A DNA stretch of 64,000 bases from Flavobacteriaceae bacterium PRS1 (GCA_003709165.1 RDRZ01000004.1:1-64000), one strand, 5' to 3'. Positions 52,117 to 62,404 are shown, numbered from the stretch's first letter. The notes: generated from the sequence alone by a model not told the origin. Made by a program: numbers and translations.

Positions 52117-52794
52117 ATGTCTAACAAACAATATCAACTTCAAATATTTGAATCTAATAAATACGTTCCTTTTTCAGATAAAGGAGTAAGACTTGAAACA
52201 GCTTCATTAAAAATATTTGGAGACGGTTTAATTGATGAAATTAAGAATTTTACAAATGATTATTCTGAGATAAGTGTTCCTCAAGAAGTCTTAACAATTC
52301 TGGAAGACTTATTAGATAAGTTTTCTTTAAACAAGCATAAATCTGAATTTCTTACATTAATTTGTGCAACACAAAGTGCTTATATATTGTATTTAAATGA
52401 TAATAAAGATTTAGAAATGATAACAGATTTTGTGCATGAAAAGAAAATTTTTCAGAACTTATTAAATGTTTTAGGGAAGTATTTATTGGCAGAAGACAGG
52501 AATATTCTTCATTCAATAAGTTTTAAATACAAAAAAGGGGCTACAATTCCGATAAAAAACTTTTTTATTATCAATGATATTTATTCTAAGTTATGTAAAA
52601 CTTATGGACTCACAAAAGAGAACTTTTACATACAAAGGGAAGAACTTCTTATTAATTATAACAATTTTGATTATGAGAAAGCATGTGAAAACATGAAACA
52701 TCACATATCTAAAAAACTATCTAATTTTGTTACGAATGCGAATATTAATAAAAGTGATGCAAATAGATTTGTTATTTCCTTTCTTTATTTATAA
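52117..52794 (+). CDS. hypothetical protein (225 aa), orphan
   Basis: I do not recognise this protein. It begins MSNKQYQLQIFESNKYVPFSDKG, has no signal peptide or membrane helix, and is rich in Lys, Asn, Ile, Phe and Leu. Its pattern suggests mostly alpha-helices from about residue 50. A TACTTTTG box is only 5 nt before the ATG, so either that box is fortuitous or the message is leaderless. The gene lies between the tRNA-Asn array and a broken susD fragment and overlaps the latter by 6 nt. That position suggests an acquired accessory gene. Confidence 0.65.
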   Translation: MSNKQYQLQIFESNKYVPFSDKGVRLETASLKIFGDGLIDEIKNFTNDYSEISVPQEVLTILEDLLDKFSLNKHKSEFLTLICATQSAYILYLNDNKDLEMITDFVHEKKIFQNLLNVLGKYLLAEDRNILHSISFKYKKGATIPIKNFFIINDIYSKLCKTYGLTKENFYIQREELLINYNNFDYEKACENMKHHISKKLSNFVTNANINKSDANRFVISFLYL

Positions 52795-53133
52795 CAAATT
52801 ATAGTAAACAAAAAAACCTCTTTCGTCTAAAATTTGATCAATATTAGTTAAAGCAATAGAAGCCCAACCAGGGTTTCTTGCTTGTCGCACAGCATTTACA
52901 TCTGCTGCTGCTGCACCTGCATCTCCCATTCTATATTTAGCTTCTGCTCTCATTAAATACATATCTGCCAATCTAAATACTGGTATATCAACCCCTGTAT
53001 CGATGATAAAAGTTTCCAGAAAGGAGTTTCTTTGCTCAACTACTGTAAGTTTTTCTTTAGGAGCAGGAGTCCATATTATTGATAAAAACAGTTTCGGAAT
53101 TATAGCAACCTGTTCTGTTATCGAGGATACATC
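52789..53133 (-). pseudogene. SusD/RagB family fragment, truncated at both ends
   Basis: The open frame on the minus strand from a TAG at 53134-53136 reads about 114 residues without a credible start. It contains the SusD core: VDIPVFRLADMYLMRAEAKYRMGD, AAAADVNAVRQARN and ILDERG, where SusD proteins normally continue with the glycan-binding C-terminus. Here it runs into FFVYYNLL and stops. SusD proteins are about 500 residues, so this is an internal relic of a polysaccharide-uptake lipoprotein gene. Nothing else is seen in 53137-53302. Confidence 0.8.
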
Positions 53134-53302
53134 CTATTTTAATTATTTCAAATAAGATCGAACATTCCGGGTTTTTAAAGAAGCAATTTTTATTTAAACT
53201 TATAAATCTCTTTTGGTAATTAAAGTTACTTTCGTATTTTCACGACAAACATTCATCTCGGATAGAACCTATTTTTACGCTTAAAAGTAAAAACAAAATT
53301 TT

Positions 53303-54328
53303 ATGAAGAAATATCGTGTCACTATAACAGATATTGCTCGGGAGCTCAATGTATCTGCATCAACGGTTTCTCGCGCACTGAACGACCATTCCACGATAAA
53401 AAAGGAAACAAAAAAAGCCATAAAAGATTTAGCGTTGAAACTAGATTATAAGCCCAATTTGCAAGCTCAAGGGCTTTTACAGAATAAAACGTATACCATA
53501 GGTATTGTTGTGCCGTCAATTACAGGTCATTTTTATTCCTCTATTATCACGAGTGTTCAGGATGTTATTGGACCAGCCGGATATAATATGATTATTTGTC
53601 ATTCGGATGAGTCATATAAAAACGAGGCTAATATTATTGATAATTTATTAGGTAGCTGTGTGGACGGAATTATGGTTTCACCGGTTTCAGAGACGAAGAA
53701 TGTCAAATTATTCCATCGTATAAAGAAAATAGGTGTGCCACTTGTAATTTTTGATCGCGACTGCCCTGGCATTCAGGTTGATAAAGTTCTTGTTGATGAT
53801 TATGACGGAGCATTTCAGGCTGTAGAATATCTTATTCGTTCCGGGTGTAAAAAAATTGCTCATTTGGGAGGACTTAAAAATATTTCTACAAATAAATATC
53901 GTTTAAAGGGTTATCTCGATGCTCATAAAAAGTACAATATCAAGATAAATAAAGCATACATTACTCATGTTTTAGGATATACACATACAGATGGGATTGA
54001 ACCAACAAAAAAATTGTTTCGACTTAAAAACCCGCCAGATGCTATTTTTGCTGTAAATGATTGTATTGCAGTTGCCGCGATGAGCGTTGTGAAAAATTTA
54101 AATTTTAAAATCCCTGATGAAGTCTCTATAATAGGTTTTGACGATGAGCCTCACTCTTCCTACTTTTCGCCCGCTTTGTCAACTGTATGGCAACCCGTAT
54201 TCAGCATAGGTATGTTAGCCGCCAGAATTTTACTCAGTCATTTGAATAACACAAATACAGAAAACAAATTCCGCAATGAAATTTTTAAAACAGAATTAGT
54301 CATAAGGGATTCTACAATAAAAATATAA
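53303..54328 (+). CDS. LacI-family transcriptional regulator, probable inositol regulator
   Basis: 341 residues. The N-terminal helix-turn-helix (about 4-28, VTITDIARELNVSASTVSRALNDH) and hinge lead to a periplasmic-binding-protein-like sensor domain (GIVVPSITGHFYSSIITSVQDVIG; DGIMVSPVSE; FDRDCPGIQVDKVLVDDYDGAFQAV). It is convergent with the iolG end of the inositol cluster, so it probably senses an inositol-derived ligand and controls that operon. The operon promoter lies outside the window, so no operator could be checked. Confidence 0.92.
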   Translation: MKKYRVTITDIARELNVSASTVSRALNDHSTIKKETKKAIKDLALKLDYKPNLQAQGLLQNKTYTIGIVVPSITGHFYSSIITSVQDVIGPAGYNMIICHSDESYKNEANIIDNLLGSCVDGIMVSPVSETKNVKLFHRIKKIGVPLVIFDRDCPGIQVDKVLVDDYDGAFQAVEYLIRSGCKKIAHLGGLKNISTNKYRLKGYLDAHKKYNIKINKAYITHVLGYTHTDGIEPTKKLFRLKNPPDAIFAVNDCIAVAAMSVVKNLNFKIPDEVSIIGFDDEPHSSYFSPALSTVWQPVFSIGMLAARILLSHLNNTNTENKFRNEIFKTELVIRDSTIKI

Positions 54329-54376
54329 TTAAAATCAGCCCTTGATTTTTAACGAGAGTAAAGGTATAAACTCTTA

Positions 54377-55384
54377 TTATTTTATTTCCGAAATTTTAAC
54401 AGGTCTATTTTCTTGTAATGATTTAATTGCTGCTAGACCTATTTTTAAAGATGACATTCCGTCTTCCCCTCCCACAGGAACTTTTGTTCCATTTTTTAAG
54501 CTTTTTATATATTCTAACATTTCTGTTTTAAAAGCTTGTGCATATCTGTCTAAAAAAAAATGTATTGGTAAAGCTGCCTGTATACCTTTACTATTGTACA
54601 GTATATGAGAGTCGTAAAAGTTGTTATGCGCCTGCACCATGCCTTTAGATCCAAAGACTTCCACGCGCTGATCGTAACCATAAACGGCTTCTCTACTATT
54701 ATCAATTACCGCCATAGAACCGTCGGTATAGGTTAAGATAATTACAGCGGTGTCGATATCTCCTGCTTTGCCTATTTCGGGGTCTATTAACACGGCTCCT
54801 TTAGCAAATACTTCTTCTACTTCTTTGCCAACTATAAAACGAGCCATATCAAAATCATGAATAGTCATATCTAAAAATAAGCCTCCCGATTGTTTGATAT
54901 AGGATATTGGAGGGGCGCATGGGTCTCTACTGGTAATTTTTACTAAATGAGGGTTCCCTACTTCTCCGTTTTTTACCAATTCTTGAACTTTTTTAAATTC
55001 TTTATCAAATCTTCGATTGAAACCAATCATTAATTTAACGTTAGTGTCTTTTACTGTTTTTAATACTTTTACAACTCTTTTTAGAGATAAGTCTAAAGGT
55101 TTTTCACAGAAGATGTGTTTCCCAGCTTTTGCAGCCAATTCAACAAAATAGGCATGCGTATCTGTTGGCGAACAAATTACTACAGCGTCTATACTTGTTA
55201 TTGTTAACATTTCTTCAAAAGTTGATGTTGTAAAAGCAACACCCTTTTTTTTTGCATATTGTAAGCTTTCAGACAAAACATCAGTAGCGGCCACCACTTC
55301 TACATCACTAATTTCGAGCAAATTATCCAAATGAATTTTTCCAATTCTTCCTAAGCCAACAATGGCAAATTTTAATTTTTCCAT
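54377..55384 (-). CDS. iolG: inositol 2-dehydrogenase (Gfo/Idh/MocA family)
   Basis: Oxidises myo-inositol to 2-keto-myo-inositol (scyllo-inosose) with NAD, the first step of the pathway. 335 residues. The N-terminal Rossmann motif is VGLGRIGKIHLDNL. CEKPLD (about 94-99) carries the catalytic Lys, and HDFDMARFIVG near 173 the Asp/His pair. Last gene of the leftward iol run, 12 nt after iolE. Identity among the many Gfo/Idh enzymes is fixed mainly by this neighbourhood. Confidence 0.9.
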   Translation of the reverse strand: MEKLKFAIVGLGRIGKIHLDNLLEISDVEVVAATDVLSESLQYAKKKGVAFTTSTFEEMLTITSIDAVVICSPTDTHAYFVELAAKAGKHIFCEKPLDLSLKRVVKVLKTVKDTNVKLMIGFNRRFDKEFKKVQELVKNGEVGNPHLVKITSRDPCAPPISYIKQSGGLFLDMTIHDFDMARFIVGKEVEEVFAKGAVLIDPEIGKAGDIDTAVIILTYTDGSMAVIDNSREAVYGYDQRVEVFGSKGMVQAHNNFYDSHILYNSKGIQAALPIHFFLDRYAQAFKTEMLEYIKSLKNGTKVPVGGEDGMSSLKIGLAAIKSLQENRPVKISEIK

Positions 55385-55396
55385 CTAAAATGATTT

Positions 55397-56302
55397 TTAT
55401 AAACCTATTTTTTTTAAATAATTTCTATTAATCTGTGCGCAATATTTTGGATTTCCCATTCCTGGTAAAATATCCTGTTCTACGACGACCCAACCTTTAA
55501 ACCTTTTTTCTTTTAATATTTCTACGACAACTTTAAAGTCAACAGCGCCTTTGCCTAACTCACAAAACACTCCTCTCTTGACAGCGTCAAAATAATCTCC
55601 TTTTGATTCTGACGATAGTTTAGCAACTTCGGGGTTAAAGTCTTTAAAGTGTACAAGCCATATTCTGTTAAAATGGTCTTTCAAGGCTTGAACAGGGTCT
55701 CCTCCACCAAAGGTATAATGCCCCATATCTAAACATAATCCTAATAATTCTGGATCTGTCAATCCTAAAAGGGTGTTTATCTCTTCGGGTGTTTCAACAT
55801 ATCCAGCACAATGGTGGTGAAATACGGTGCGCATCCCGAAAGTGTCTTTTACTGCTTTGGCAATGTTTTCTGCACCAGTAGCGTAATTTTTCCACTGCAT
55901 TTCTGAAAGGCCCATATCTGGGGTTATTCTTCCTGCATTTTGTGTGCGTTCTGGCACAGAACCATTATCATCTGCCAACACAATGAAGGCATTTTTATAG
56001 CCAGCTTGGAACATAAGCTCCGCCACTTTTAAGGCAGCCGTAACACCATCATTATGATTGCCGGTATCTGCTAGTGCAACAGGAACAAAAGCTCCTAATA
56101 ATTCTAAGCCTCTTTTGTCTATTTCAATCTTTAATGATTTAGGAGAAGTTGGCATATATCCCCAATCTCCGAGTTCGGTACCCAAATAACCTGTTTCTTT
56201 GATTTCGTCTAAAACTTGTTCAAAACCAATTTCTTCAGATTTCCCTTCCAGGTCAAACTCTAATACTCCCCATGAGCAAGGTGCATTTGCGATTTTGATC
56301 AT
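55397..56302 (-). CDS. iolE: myo-inosose-2 dehydratase
   Basis: Dehydrates scyllo-inosose to 3D-trihydroxycyclohexane-1,2-dione. 301 residues forming a TIM barrel of the sugar-phosphate-isomerase-like group. It begins IKIANAPCSWGVLEFDLEGK, a strong IolE signature, with FHHHCAGYVETPEEI, LCLDMGHYTFGGGDP and VVVEQDILPG carrying the metal ligands. It lies between iolA and iolG with short spacing (8 and 12 nt). Confidence 0.94.
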   Translation of the reverse strand: MIKIANAPCSWGVLEFDLEGKSEEIGFEQVLDEIKETGYLGTELGDWGYMPTSPKSLKIEIDKRGLELLGAFVPVALADTGNHNDGVTAALKVAELMFQAGYKNAFIVLADDNGSVPERTQNAGRITPDMGLSEMQWKNYATGAENIAKAVKDTFGMRTVFHHHCAGYVETPEEINTLLGLTDPELLGLCLDMGHYTFGGGDPVQALKDHFNRIWLVHFKDFNPEVAKLSSESKGDYFDAVKRGVFCELGKGAVDFKVVVEILKEKRFKGWVVVEQDILPGMGNPKYCAQINRNYLKKIGL

Positions 56303-56310
56303 ATTCTTTC

Positions 56311-57786
56311 TTAAAATTTACAAGACCACTCTTTTGGCCATCTTTCAATAATTACCTTGGTTTGTGTAAAAAACTCTATGGCATGTTTTCCTTGCCCGTG
56401 TAAGTCTCCAAAAAAACTGTCTTTCCAGCCGCTAAATGGAAATTGTGCCATTGGAGCTGCAACTCCAATATTGATTCCTATGTTTCCTGCATCTGCTTCA
56501 TTTCTAAATTTTCGTGCATTGGCGCCACTTCCTGTAAATATACAGGCCATGTTTCCGTAATTACCACTATTTACAAATTGTATTGCTTCTTCTATGTTTT
56601 TCATTGAAACAAGGCTCATTACAGGACCAAATATTTCTGTTTTTATGAGTTCTTTATTTAAAGCAACGTTTTCTAAAATAGTAGGAGTTAAGAAGTTTCC
56701 ATTTTCGTATCCAGAAACAGATGTTTTTCTACCGTCTAAAACAATTTTTGCTCCTTCATCTATTCCTAGTTGGATTAAATTGTTGATTCTATCTTTGCTT
56801 TCGGGGGTAATTACTGGCCCCATACTTACGTTATCATCCCAGCCATAACCTGTAGTTCTTGATTTTATGGTTTCGTACAAGGCCTCTTTTATTTGTCCTT
56901 TTTGGTCGTTTACCGTAATAATGGTTGAAGCCGCTAAACAACGTTGTCCAGCACAACCATAAACAGAGTCGGCTATAATTTTAGAGGACATTTCTATGTC
57001 TGCATCTGGTAATATTACTATAGGGTTTTTAGCACCTCCTTGTGCCTGTACCCTTTTTCCGTTGGCAGTCCCTTTAGAATAGATATATCTAGCTACAGGC
57101 GTACTGCCCACAAAGCTTATTGCTTTAATAGATGGGTGTTCTAATATCGCATCTACAGATTCTTTTCCGCCATGAACCAAACTAATAAGCCCTTTGGGAA
57201 GGTCTAGCTGGTCTATAAACTCAAAAATCTTCATCATGGTTAACGGTACTTTCTCTGAGGGTTTTACTATAAAAGAATTTCCTGTGGCTATTGCGTAGGG
57301 CAAGAACCAAAAAACAATCATACTAGGAAAATTAAAAGGAGTGATGCAAGCGGCAACACCCAAAGGCTGCCTGATCATCATCTCGTCTACCCCACTTGCA
57401 ATATCTTCTATAACATCTCCCGCTATTAGCATTGGTGTGCCACAAGCAACTTCAACATTTTCAATAGCTCTTTGGATTTCTCCTATTGATTCTGCCCTGG
57501 TTTTACCAGATTCTTGTGTAATTATCTCAGCAAGGGACTCTATGTTTTCTTCCAACAGAAATTTTAACTTGTAAAGCGCTTGCACTCTTTTTATTACAGG
57601 AACTTTGCACCATTCTTTAAAGGCTTTTGATGCCGATTCGGTTGCTAATTCTACGTCTTTTCTAGTATCTACTCCATAAGGTACTTTTGCTAAAACTTCC
57701 TGATTTGCAGGATTTGTTACAGCAATGGTTTCTTTAGACAAACTTTCTGTCCAAGCACCGTTAATATAATTTTTTAAAACATTCAT
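56311..57786 (-). CDS. iolA: CoA-acylating methylmalonate/malonate-semialdehyde dehydrogenase
   Basis: Converts malonate semialdehyde to acetyl-CoA and CO2 with NAD and CoA, the last step of the inositol pathway. 491 residues from ATG 57786; a TTG five codons upstream is also in frame. The aldehyde dehydrogenase fold has catalytic Cys in GCAGQRCLAAS (Cys283), CITPFNFPSMIVFWFLP for NAD, and the family IFGPVMSLV and AQFPFSGWKDSFFGDLHGQGKHAI. It lies within the iol run between the symporter and iolE. Confidence 0.94.
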   Translation of the reverse strand: MNVLKNYINGAWTESLSKETIAVTNPANQEVLAKVPYGVDTRKDVELATESASKAFKEWCKVPVIKRVQALYKLKFLLEENIESLAEIITQESGKTRAESIGEIQRAIENVEVACGTPMLIAGDVIEDIASGVDEMMIRQPLGVAACITPFNFPSMIVFWFLPYAIATGNSFIVKPSEKVPLTMMKIFEFIDQLDLPKGLISLVHGGKESVDAILEHPSIKAISFVGSTPVARYIYSKGTANGKRVQAQGGAKNPIVILPDADIEMSSKIIADSVYGCAGQRCLAASTIITVNDQKGQIKEALYETIKSRTTGYGWDDNVSMGPVITPESKDRINNLIQLGIDEGAKIVLDGRKTSVSGYENGNFLTPTILENVALNKELIKTEIFGPVMSLVSMKNIEEAIQFVNSGNYGNMACIFTGSGANARKFRNEADAGNIGINIGVAAPMAQFPFSGWKDSFFGDLHGQGKHAIEFFTQTKVIIERWPKEWSCKF

Positions 57787-57813
57787 TTTTTTTAGGTTCA
57801 ATTTATTTTTTAG

Positions 57814-59412
57814 CTAAGATATTCTTGATAGCAGTACGTATATTAATACGGTAATAACACAAAGGGAAATAGACAGTGGTTTGGTGTATTTCCAAATTGT
57901 TAAATCAACGGCACCTACATCTGTAATTTCATACATGTTTTTTCTTCGGTAAAAATGAGATACTCCATACATAATTCCAACATTAATTAAAAATTCAATT
58001 CCCCAAAGATGTACAAAATGAATGCCGTGGCTTGTATATCCCCAGGTCATAAAAATGTAGAAAGACAAACCAAATAAAAGAGCAACTTTAGCACCCATTG
58101 CCGAAACTTTTTTCATAAAGAAACCTGCTATTAATATGGACGCAATAGGGATAAAGAAAATACCATTTAATTGTTGTAATAACTGATATAGCCCATCTGA
58201 TGCATTGGCCACCATTGGTGCGGCAAAAATTGCTGCTACTGCCAGTACTGCTGAAGTTGATTTACCAATAATCACCAATTTTTTATCGCTGCTTTTTTTA
58301 TTGATATGCCTTTTGTAAATGCCTAAACTAAACAATGTGGCTGCGGAATTTAATACAGAGTTAAAGGTGCTTAATACAGCTCCCATAATTACGGCTGCAA
58401 AAAAGCCTATTAACCATACGGGCAGTACTTTTTTAACTAATTCCGGATACACCATATCTTGTTGGTCATAATAAGTGTCTTGAAAATAGTAATAGCAAAT
58501 TACTCCTGGAAGAATAATAATTAATGGAACAAATATTTTAAATACTCCTGTTAGCAATAAGCCTTTTTGTGCTTCTTTTAAGTTTTTAGCACCCAAGGCT
58601 CTTTGAATAATAGTTTGGTTCATACCCCAAAAATAGATTTGATTTATTATTAAACCAGTAAACAAAACTTCAAAAGGCAATACCGAGTCTTTTGCTCCAA
58701 TAACATTAAATTTTTGTGGTGCAAATTCATATACTTTAACCAAGCCGCCTATAATATTACCATCGCCTATTTCCAACAACGCCAAAATGGGAATTAACAT
58801 ACCTCCTATTAAAAGCCCAGCACCATTAATAGTATCTGAATATGCCACCGCTTTTAGCCCTCCAAAAATGGCGTAAATAGAACCTATTACACCTATAATT
58901 ACAACTGTAATCCAAAGTCCTTCTGTTTTATCAACACCTAGCACATTAGAAACACCAAAGAGACTTTCTAAACTAATTGCTCCTGTATAAAGTACAATAG
59001 GCAATAAGGTTACCACAAACGATACAATTAAAAATCCTGCGACTAAAGTTCTGGTGGTGCCATCAAACCTATTCTCTAAAAATTGAGGAATGGTAGTCAG
59101 TCCCATTTTTAAATACTTCGGAATAAAATAGATTGCAGCGATTACAAGTGCGATTGCTGAAGTTACTTCCCATGCAATTATTATAAAACCATTAACGTAA
59201 GAGTTTCCATTCATTCCTATAAGGTGTTCTGTGGAAATGTTGGTAAGTAACATAGAGCCTGCAATTACAATTCCTGATAAACTTCTTCCTCCTAAAAAAT
59301 AGCCTGTAGAGGAAGTCAAATTTGTTTTTCGAAGGTTGTACCATGTAAAATATGCGACACCTGCAGTAAAAAGCAGAAAAGCAGAAATTATTATTACTAA
59401 ATTAGAATCCAT
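57814..59412 (-). CDS. sodium:solute symporter (SSS family), probable inositol transporter
   Basis: 532 residues with about 13-14 transmembrane helices. SSS signatures: LGGRSLSGIVIAGSMLLTNISTEHLIGMNGNSYVNGF near the start and GGLKAVAYSDTINGAGLLIGGM in the middle, followed by FFAAVIMGAVLSTFNSVLNSAATLFSLGIYKR. It sits inside the iol run between iolD and iolA, so sodium-driven uptake of inositol is the natural reading; it also resembles the SGLT/inositol branch of the family. Confidence 0.92.
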   Translation of the reverse strand: MDSNLVIIISAFLLFTAGVAYFTWYNLRKTNLTSSTGYFLGGRSLSGIVIAGSMLLTNISTEHLIGMNGNSYVNGFIIIAWEVTSAIALVIAAIYFIPKYLKMGLTTIPQFLENRFDGTTRTLVAGFLIVSFVVTLLPIVLYTGAISLESLFGVSNVLGVDKTEGLWITVVIIGVIGSIYAIFGGLKAVAYSDTINGAGLLIGGMLIPILALLEIGDGNIIGGLVKVYEFAPQKFNVIGAKDSVLPFEVLFTGLIINQIYFWGMNQTIIQRALGAKNLKEAQKGLLLTGVFKIFVPLIIILPGVICYYYFQDTYYDQQDMVYPELVKKVLPVWLIGFFAAVIMGAVLSTFNSVLNSAATLFSLGIYKRHINKKSSDKKLVIIGKSTSAVLAVAAIFAAPMVANASDGLYQLLQQLNGIFFIPIASILIAGFFMKKVSAMGAKVALLFGLSFYIFMTWGYTSHGIHFVHLWGIEFLINVGIMYGVSHFYRRKNMYEITDVGAVDLTIWKYTKPLSISLCVITVLIYVLLSRIS

Positions 59413-59433
59413 ATTAAGGTGTTTTTAGCTAGT

Positions 59434-61293
59434 CTATAAATAATATTTTTGTGTTTTTTTATTCTCTTTATATGTGATTAATGCTTCTTTAACTGCTTCC
59501 TTTTCTGAAACTTCAGCTATGGCAACATCCCACCAAGTAAAACCCGGAACTGCTTTTTTTCTATCTACATCAATATAGATCAATATAGTTCTATCAATAG
59601 TTTTTGCTTTAATTAAGGCCTCTTTTAATTCTTTTACATTGGAAGTTTTAATTACATAAGCCCCCAGACTGGCTGCATTGGCGGCGTAATCAATGGGTAA
59701 TAAACCTCCGTCTAACTGTTGTGTTTCGTCATTTCTGTACCTATAATACGTTCCAAATCCTTCACTCCCCACAGCGTCGGATAAACTTCCTATACTGGAA
59801 TAGCCATCATTATTAAGTAAAATGACGGTTATTTTTTGTTTTTCTTGAATAGCGGTCACAATTTCCTGCGACATCATAAGGTAACTACCGTCACCAACCA
59901 ATACATAAACTTCACTTTCGGGACTTGCCATTTTAGCCCCTAGCCCTCCAGCTATTTCATAACCCATACAGGAGTAACCATACTCTAAATGAAACCCTTT
60001 AGGGTGCGATGTTCTCCATAGTTTGTGCAGATCTCCAGGCAAACTCCCTGCAGCGCAAACAACGATGTCTTTTTCGCTGGCAAAAGTATTGACAGCACCT
60101 ATTATTTCTCCCTGAAAAGCAGGAGTATCGTTTTTTTCGGCATATATCTCCGATACAAAAACATCCCAACTTTTATTTAAGTCTTCTGTTTTTTGTCGGT
60201 ATTTTGGAGATACTTTATAATTAACAAGTGCTTTGTCAAGATGTTCCAAAATAACTTTGGCATCTCCTGTTAAAGGCAAAGCACTGTGTTTGTAAGAATC
60301 AAATTCAGTAACATTAATATTAATAAACTTCACATTTGGATTTTGAAAAGCAGATTTTGAAATCGTTGTAAAATCACTATATCTGGTACCTATTCCAATA
60401 ACCAAATCTGCATTTTTTGCAATTTCAATAGCTCCTGGGGTGCCAGTTACTCCCATAGCGCCAAGATTTTGGGGCTCATTGTAATTTAGAGAACCTTTAC
60501 CTGCATACGTTTCAGCAACAGGAATACCTGTTCTGTTTACCAATTTTTTTAAAATTGCAGTGGCATTACTGTAGATAGTGCCTCCGCCCGCTATAATCAT
60601 TGGGTTTTTGCTATTTTTTATTTGCTGTATGGCCTTGTCTAACAAAGTTTGGTCTGGCATAGTTCTACCAATTACCCAAATGCGTTTTTCAAACATTTCG
60701 ACAGGGAAATCAAAAGCCTCTGCCTGAACATCTTGAGGGATACTTAAAGTAACTGCACCTGTTTCGGCTGGAGATGTAAGAACTCGTATGACTTCGGGTA
60801 ATGAAGTTATCAATTGTTCGGGACGATTTATCCTATCCCAGTATTTTGAAATAGGTTTAAAACAATCATTTACCGATATATCTTGTGAGTTTGCTGACTC
60901 CAACTGTTGTAATACCGGGGCAACTTGTCTGGTAGCAAAAATATCTCCCGGGATTAATAAAACAGGAATTCTATTGATTGTTGCTCCTGCTGCTGCAGTT
61001 ATCATATTAGTTGCACCTGGTCCTATTGATGAAGTACATACCAATGTTTGTAGCCGGTTTTTTACCTTTGCAAAAGCCGCTGCAATGTGTACCATTCCTT
61101 GTTCGTTTCTAACAACATAAAAAGGGAAATCCGGATTTTGATGCAATGCTTGCCCTATCCCTGCCACATTTCCATGTCCAAAAATACCAAGACAGCCTGC
61201 AAAAAATGGGTTTTGTATTCCATCACGCTCTACATACTGATTTTTGAGGTATATTATGGTGGCTTGTGCTACAGTTAATCTTCTTGTTTTCAC
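59434..61293 (-). CDS. iolD: 3D-(3,5/4)-trihydroxycyclohexane-1,2-dione hydrolase
   Basis: Thiamine-diphosphate enzyme that opens the inositol ring to 5-deoxyglucuronate. 619 residues. The start codon is GTG at 61293 (MKTRRLTVAQATIIYLKNQY, the normal IolD N-terminus). CLGIFGHGNVAGIGQAL with a ThDP-binding second half (GDGSYLMMSQEIVTAIQEKQKITVILLNNDGYSSIGSL) defines the family. It is preceded by a 94-nt AT-rich gap after iolC, which might hold an internal promoter. Confidence 0.95.
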   Translation of the reverse strand: MKTRRLTVAQATIIYLKNQYVERDGIQNPFFAGCLGIFGHGNVAGIGQALHQNPDFPFYVVRNEQGMVHIAAAFAKVKNRLQTLVCTSSIGPGATNMITAAAGATINRIPVLLIPGDIFATRQVAPVLQQLESANSQDISVNDCFKPISKYWDRINRPEQLITSLPEVIRVLTSPAETGAVTLSIPQDVQAEAFDFPVEMFEKRIWVIGRTMPDQTLLDKAIQQIKNSKNPMIIAGGGTIYSNATAILKKLVNRTGIPVAETYAGKGSLNYNEPQNLGAMGVTGTPGAIEIAKNADLVIGIGTRYSDFTTISKSAFQNPNVKFININVTEFDSYKHSALPLTGDAKVILEHLDKALVNYKVSPKYRQKTEDLNKSWDVFVSEIYAEKNDTPAFQGEIIGAVNTFASEKDIVVCAAGSLPGDLHKLWRTSHPKGFHLEYGYSCMGYEIAGGLGAKMASPESEVYVLVGDGSYLMMSQEIVTAIQEKQKITVILLNNDGYSSIGSLSDAVGSEGFGTYYRYRNDETQQLDGGLLPIDYAANAASLGAYVIKTSNVKELKEALIKAKTIDRTILIYIDVDRKKAVPGFTWWDVAIAEVSEKEAVKEALITYKENKKTQKYYL

Positions 61294-61387
61294 GCGAATA
61301 ATTTTTATTTATTTTACTTTATAGTTAGTCAATTATTATATCAATCTTATATTTCGTTTAATTTACTTACACGGTTTTAAATGTGCT

Positions 61388-62401
61388 CTAAAACCCTCCT
61401 TTTTCTTCAATAAACCTAAAGGATTCTTCTAGTGTTGGCATAAAATTGGCACAGCCTTTTTTGGTTACTACTTGTGCGCCACTGGCATTGCCCATTCGAC
61501 ATGCTTTGTACAAATCCCAACCTTGTAATAATCCATATATAAACCCTCCTGCAAAAGCATCTCCTGCACCAAGTACGTTTAAAACTTGAACAGGAAAACC
61601 TGGGACATCCGTCTTGCTACCATCCTTTTTATAGATACTAACTCCTGATTCGCCCCTTTTTACAATGAGAGTTTCAATTCCACAAGAGAGTAGTTGCTTG
61701 ATAGAAACTTCGATATTCCCTTTAATTTCGGGGGCAGAAATTTGTTGATCTTTTATAATTACCTGTGACGAATCGCTCATAGTAGCCGCCAATATTTCTT
61801 CTTCAGTACCAATTGCTATTTTTACTTTAGGCAGAATGGCTCTTACAGTCAATCCGAAAGCCCTATAATCATGCCATTGGTCTGCTCTAAAATCCAAGTC
61901 GAAAACAACCTGAACATTATTTTTTTCTGCAATTTCAACAGCAAAAAAATTAGCACTTCTAGTTGGTTCAATATTTAATGCGGTACCGTTAATTACTAAA
62001 ATTTTGTACTCTTGAATATTTGCGTTCTGAACATCGTCTATAGTAATTTGACTGTCTGCTGCATTGTCGCGATAAAACACCAAAGGGAATTTATCGGGAG
62101 GTTCTATCCCTAAAACAACAGCACTGCTTCTTGCGTTATTTTTAACAGGAATAGAATGGGTATTTACATTTTCACTTTGAAGGAAATCTACAATAAATTC
62201 GCCCACTTTATCATTGCCGACCGCCGTTAACAAGCTGGTATCAACGCCTAATCTAGAACAGGCAACAGCAATATTAAGCGGTGAACCTCCAACAAAGGCA
62301 TCAAAGCCTTTAATATCGTTAAATGAGACCCCAATGTTTTGCGAATACAAGTCTATGGAAGATCTTCCCAATGTAATTACATCATGTTTTTTATGCTCCA
62401 T
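61388..62401 (-). CDS. iolC: 5-dehydro-2-deoxygluconokinase
   Basis: PfkB-family kinase that phosphorylates 2-deoxy-5-keto-gluconate at C6. 337 residues. It begins HDVITLGRSSIDLYSQNIG and has FVGGSPLNIAVACSRLG. The ATP-binding PfkB signature is in VLGAGDAFAGGFIYGLL, with the catalytic Asp in GAGDAF. It starts 3 nt after the iolB stop. Confidence 0.95.
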   Translation of the reverse strand: MEHKKHDVITLGRSSIDLYSQNIGVSFNDIKGFDAFVGGSPLNIAVACSRLGVDTSLLTAVGNDKVGEFIVDFLQSENVNTHSIPVKNNARSSAVVLGIEPPDKFPLVFYRDNAADSQITIDDVQNANIQEYKILVINGTALNIEPTRSANFFAVEIAEKNNVQVVFDLDFRADQWHDYRAFGLTVRAILPKVKIAIGTEEEILAATMSDSSQVIIKDQQISAPEIKGNIEVSIKQLLSCGIETLIVKRGESGVSIYKKDGSKTDVPGFPVQVLNVLGAGDAFAGGFIYGLLQGWDLYKACRMGNASGAQVVTKKGCANFMPTLEESFRFIEEKGGF

Positions 62402-62404
62402 ATA

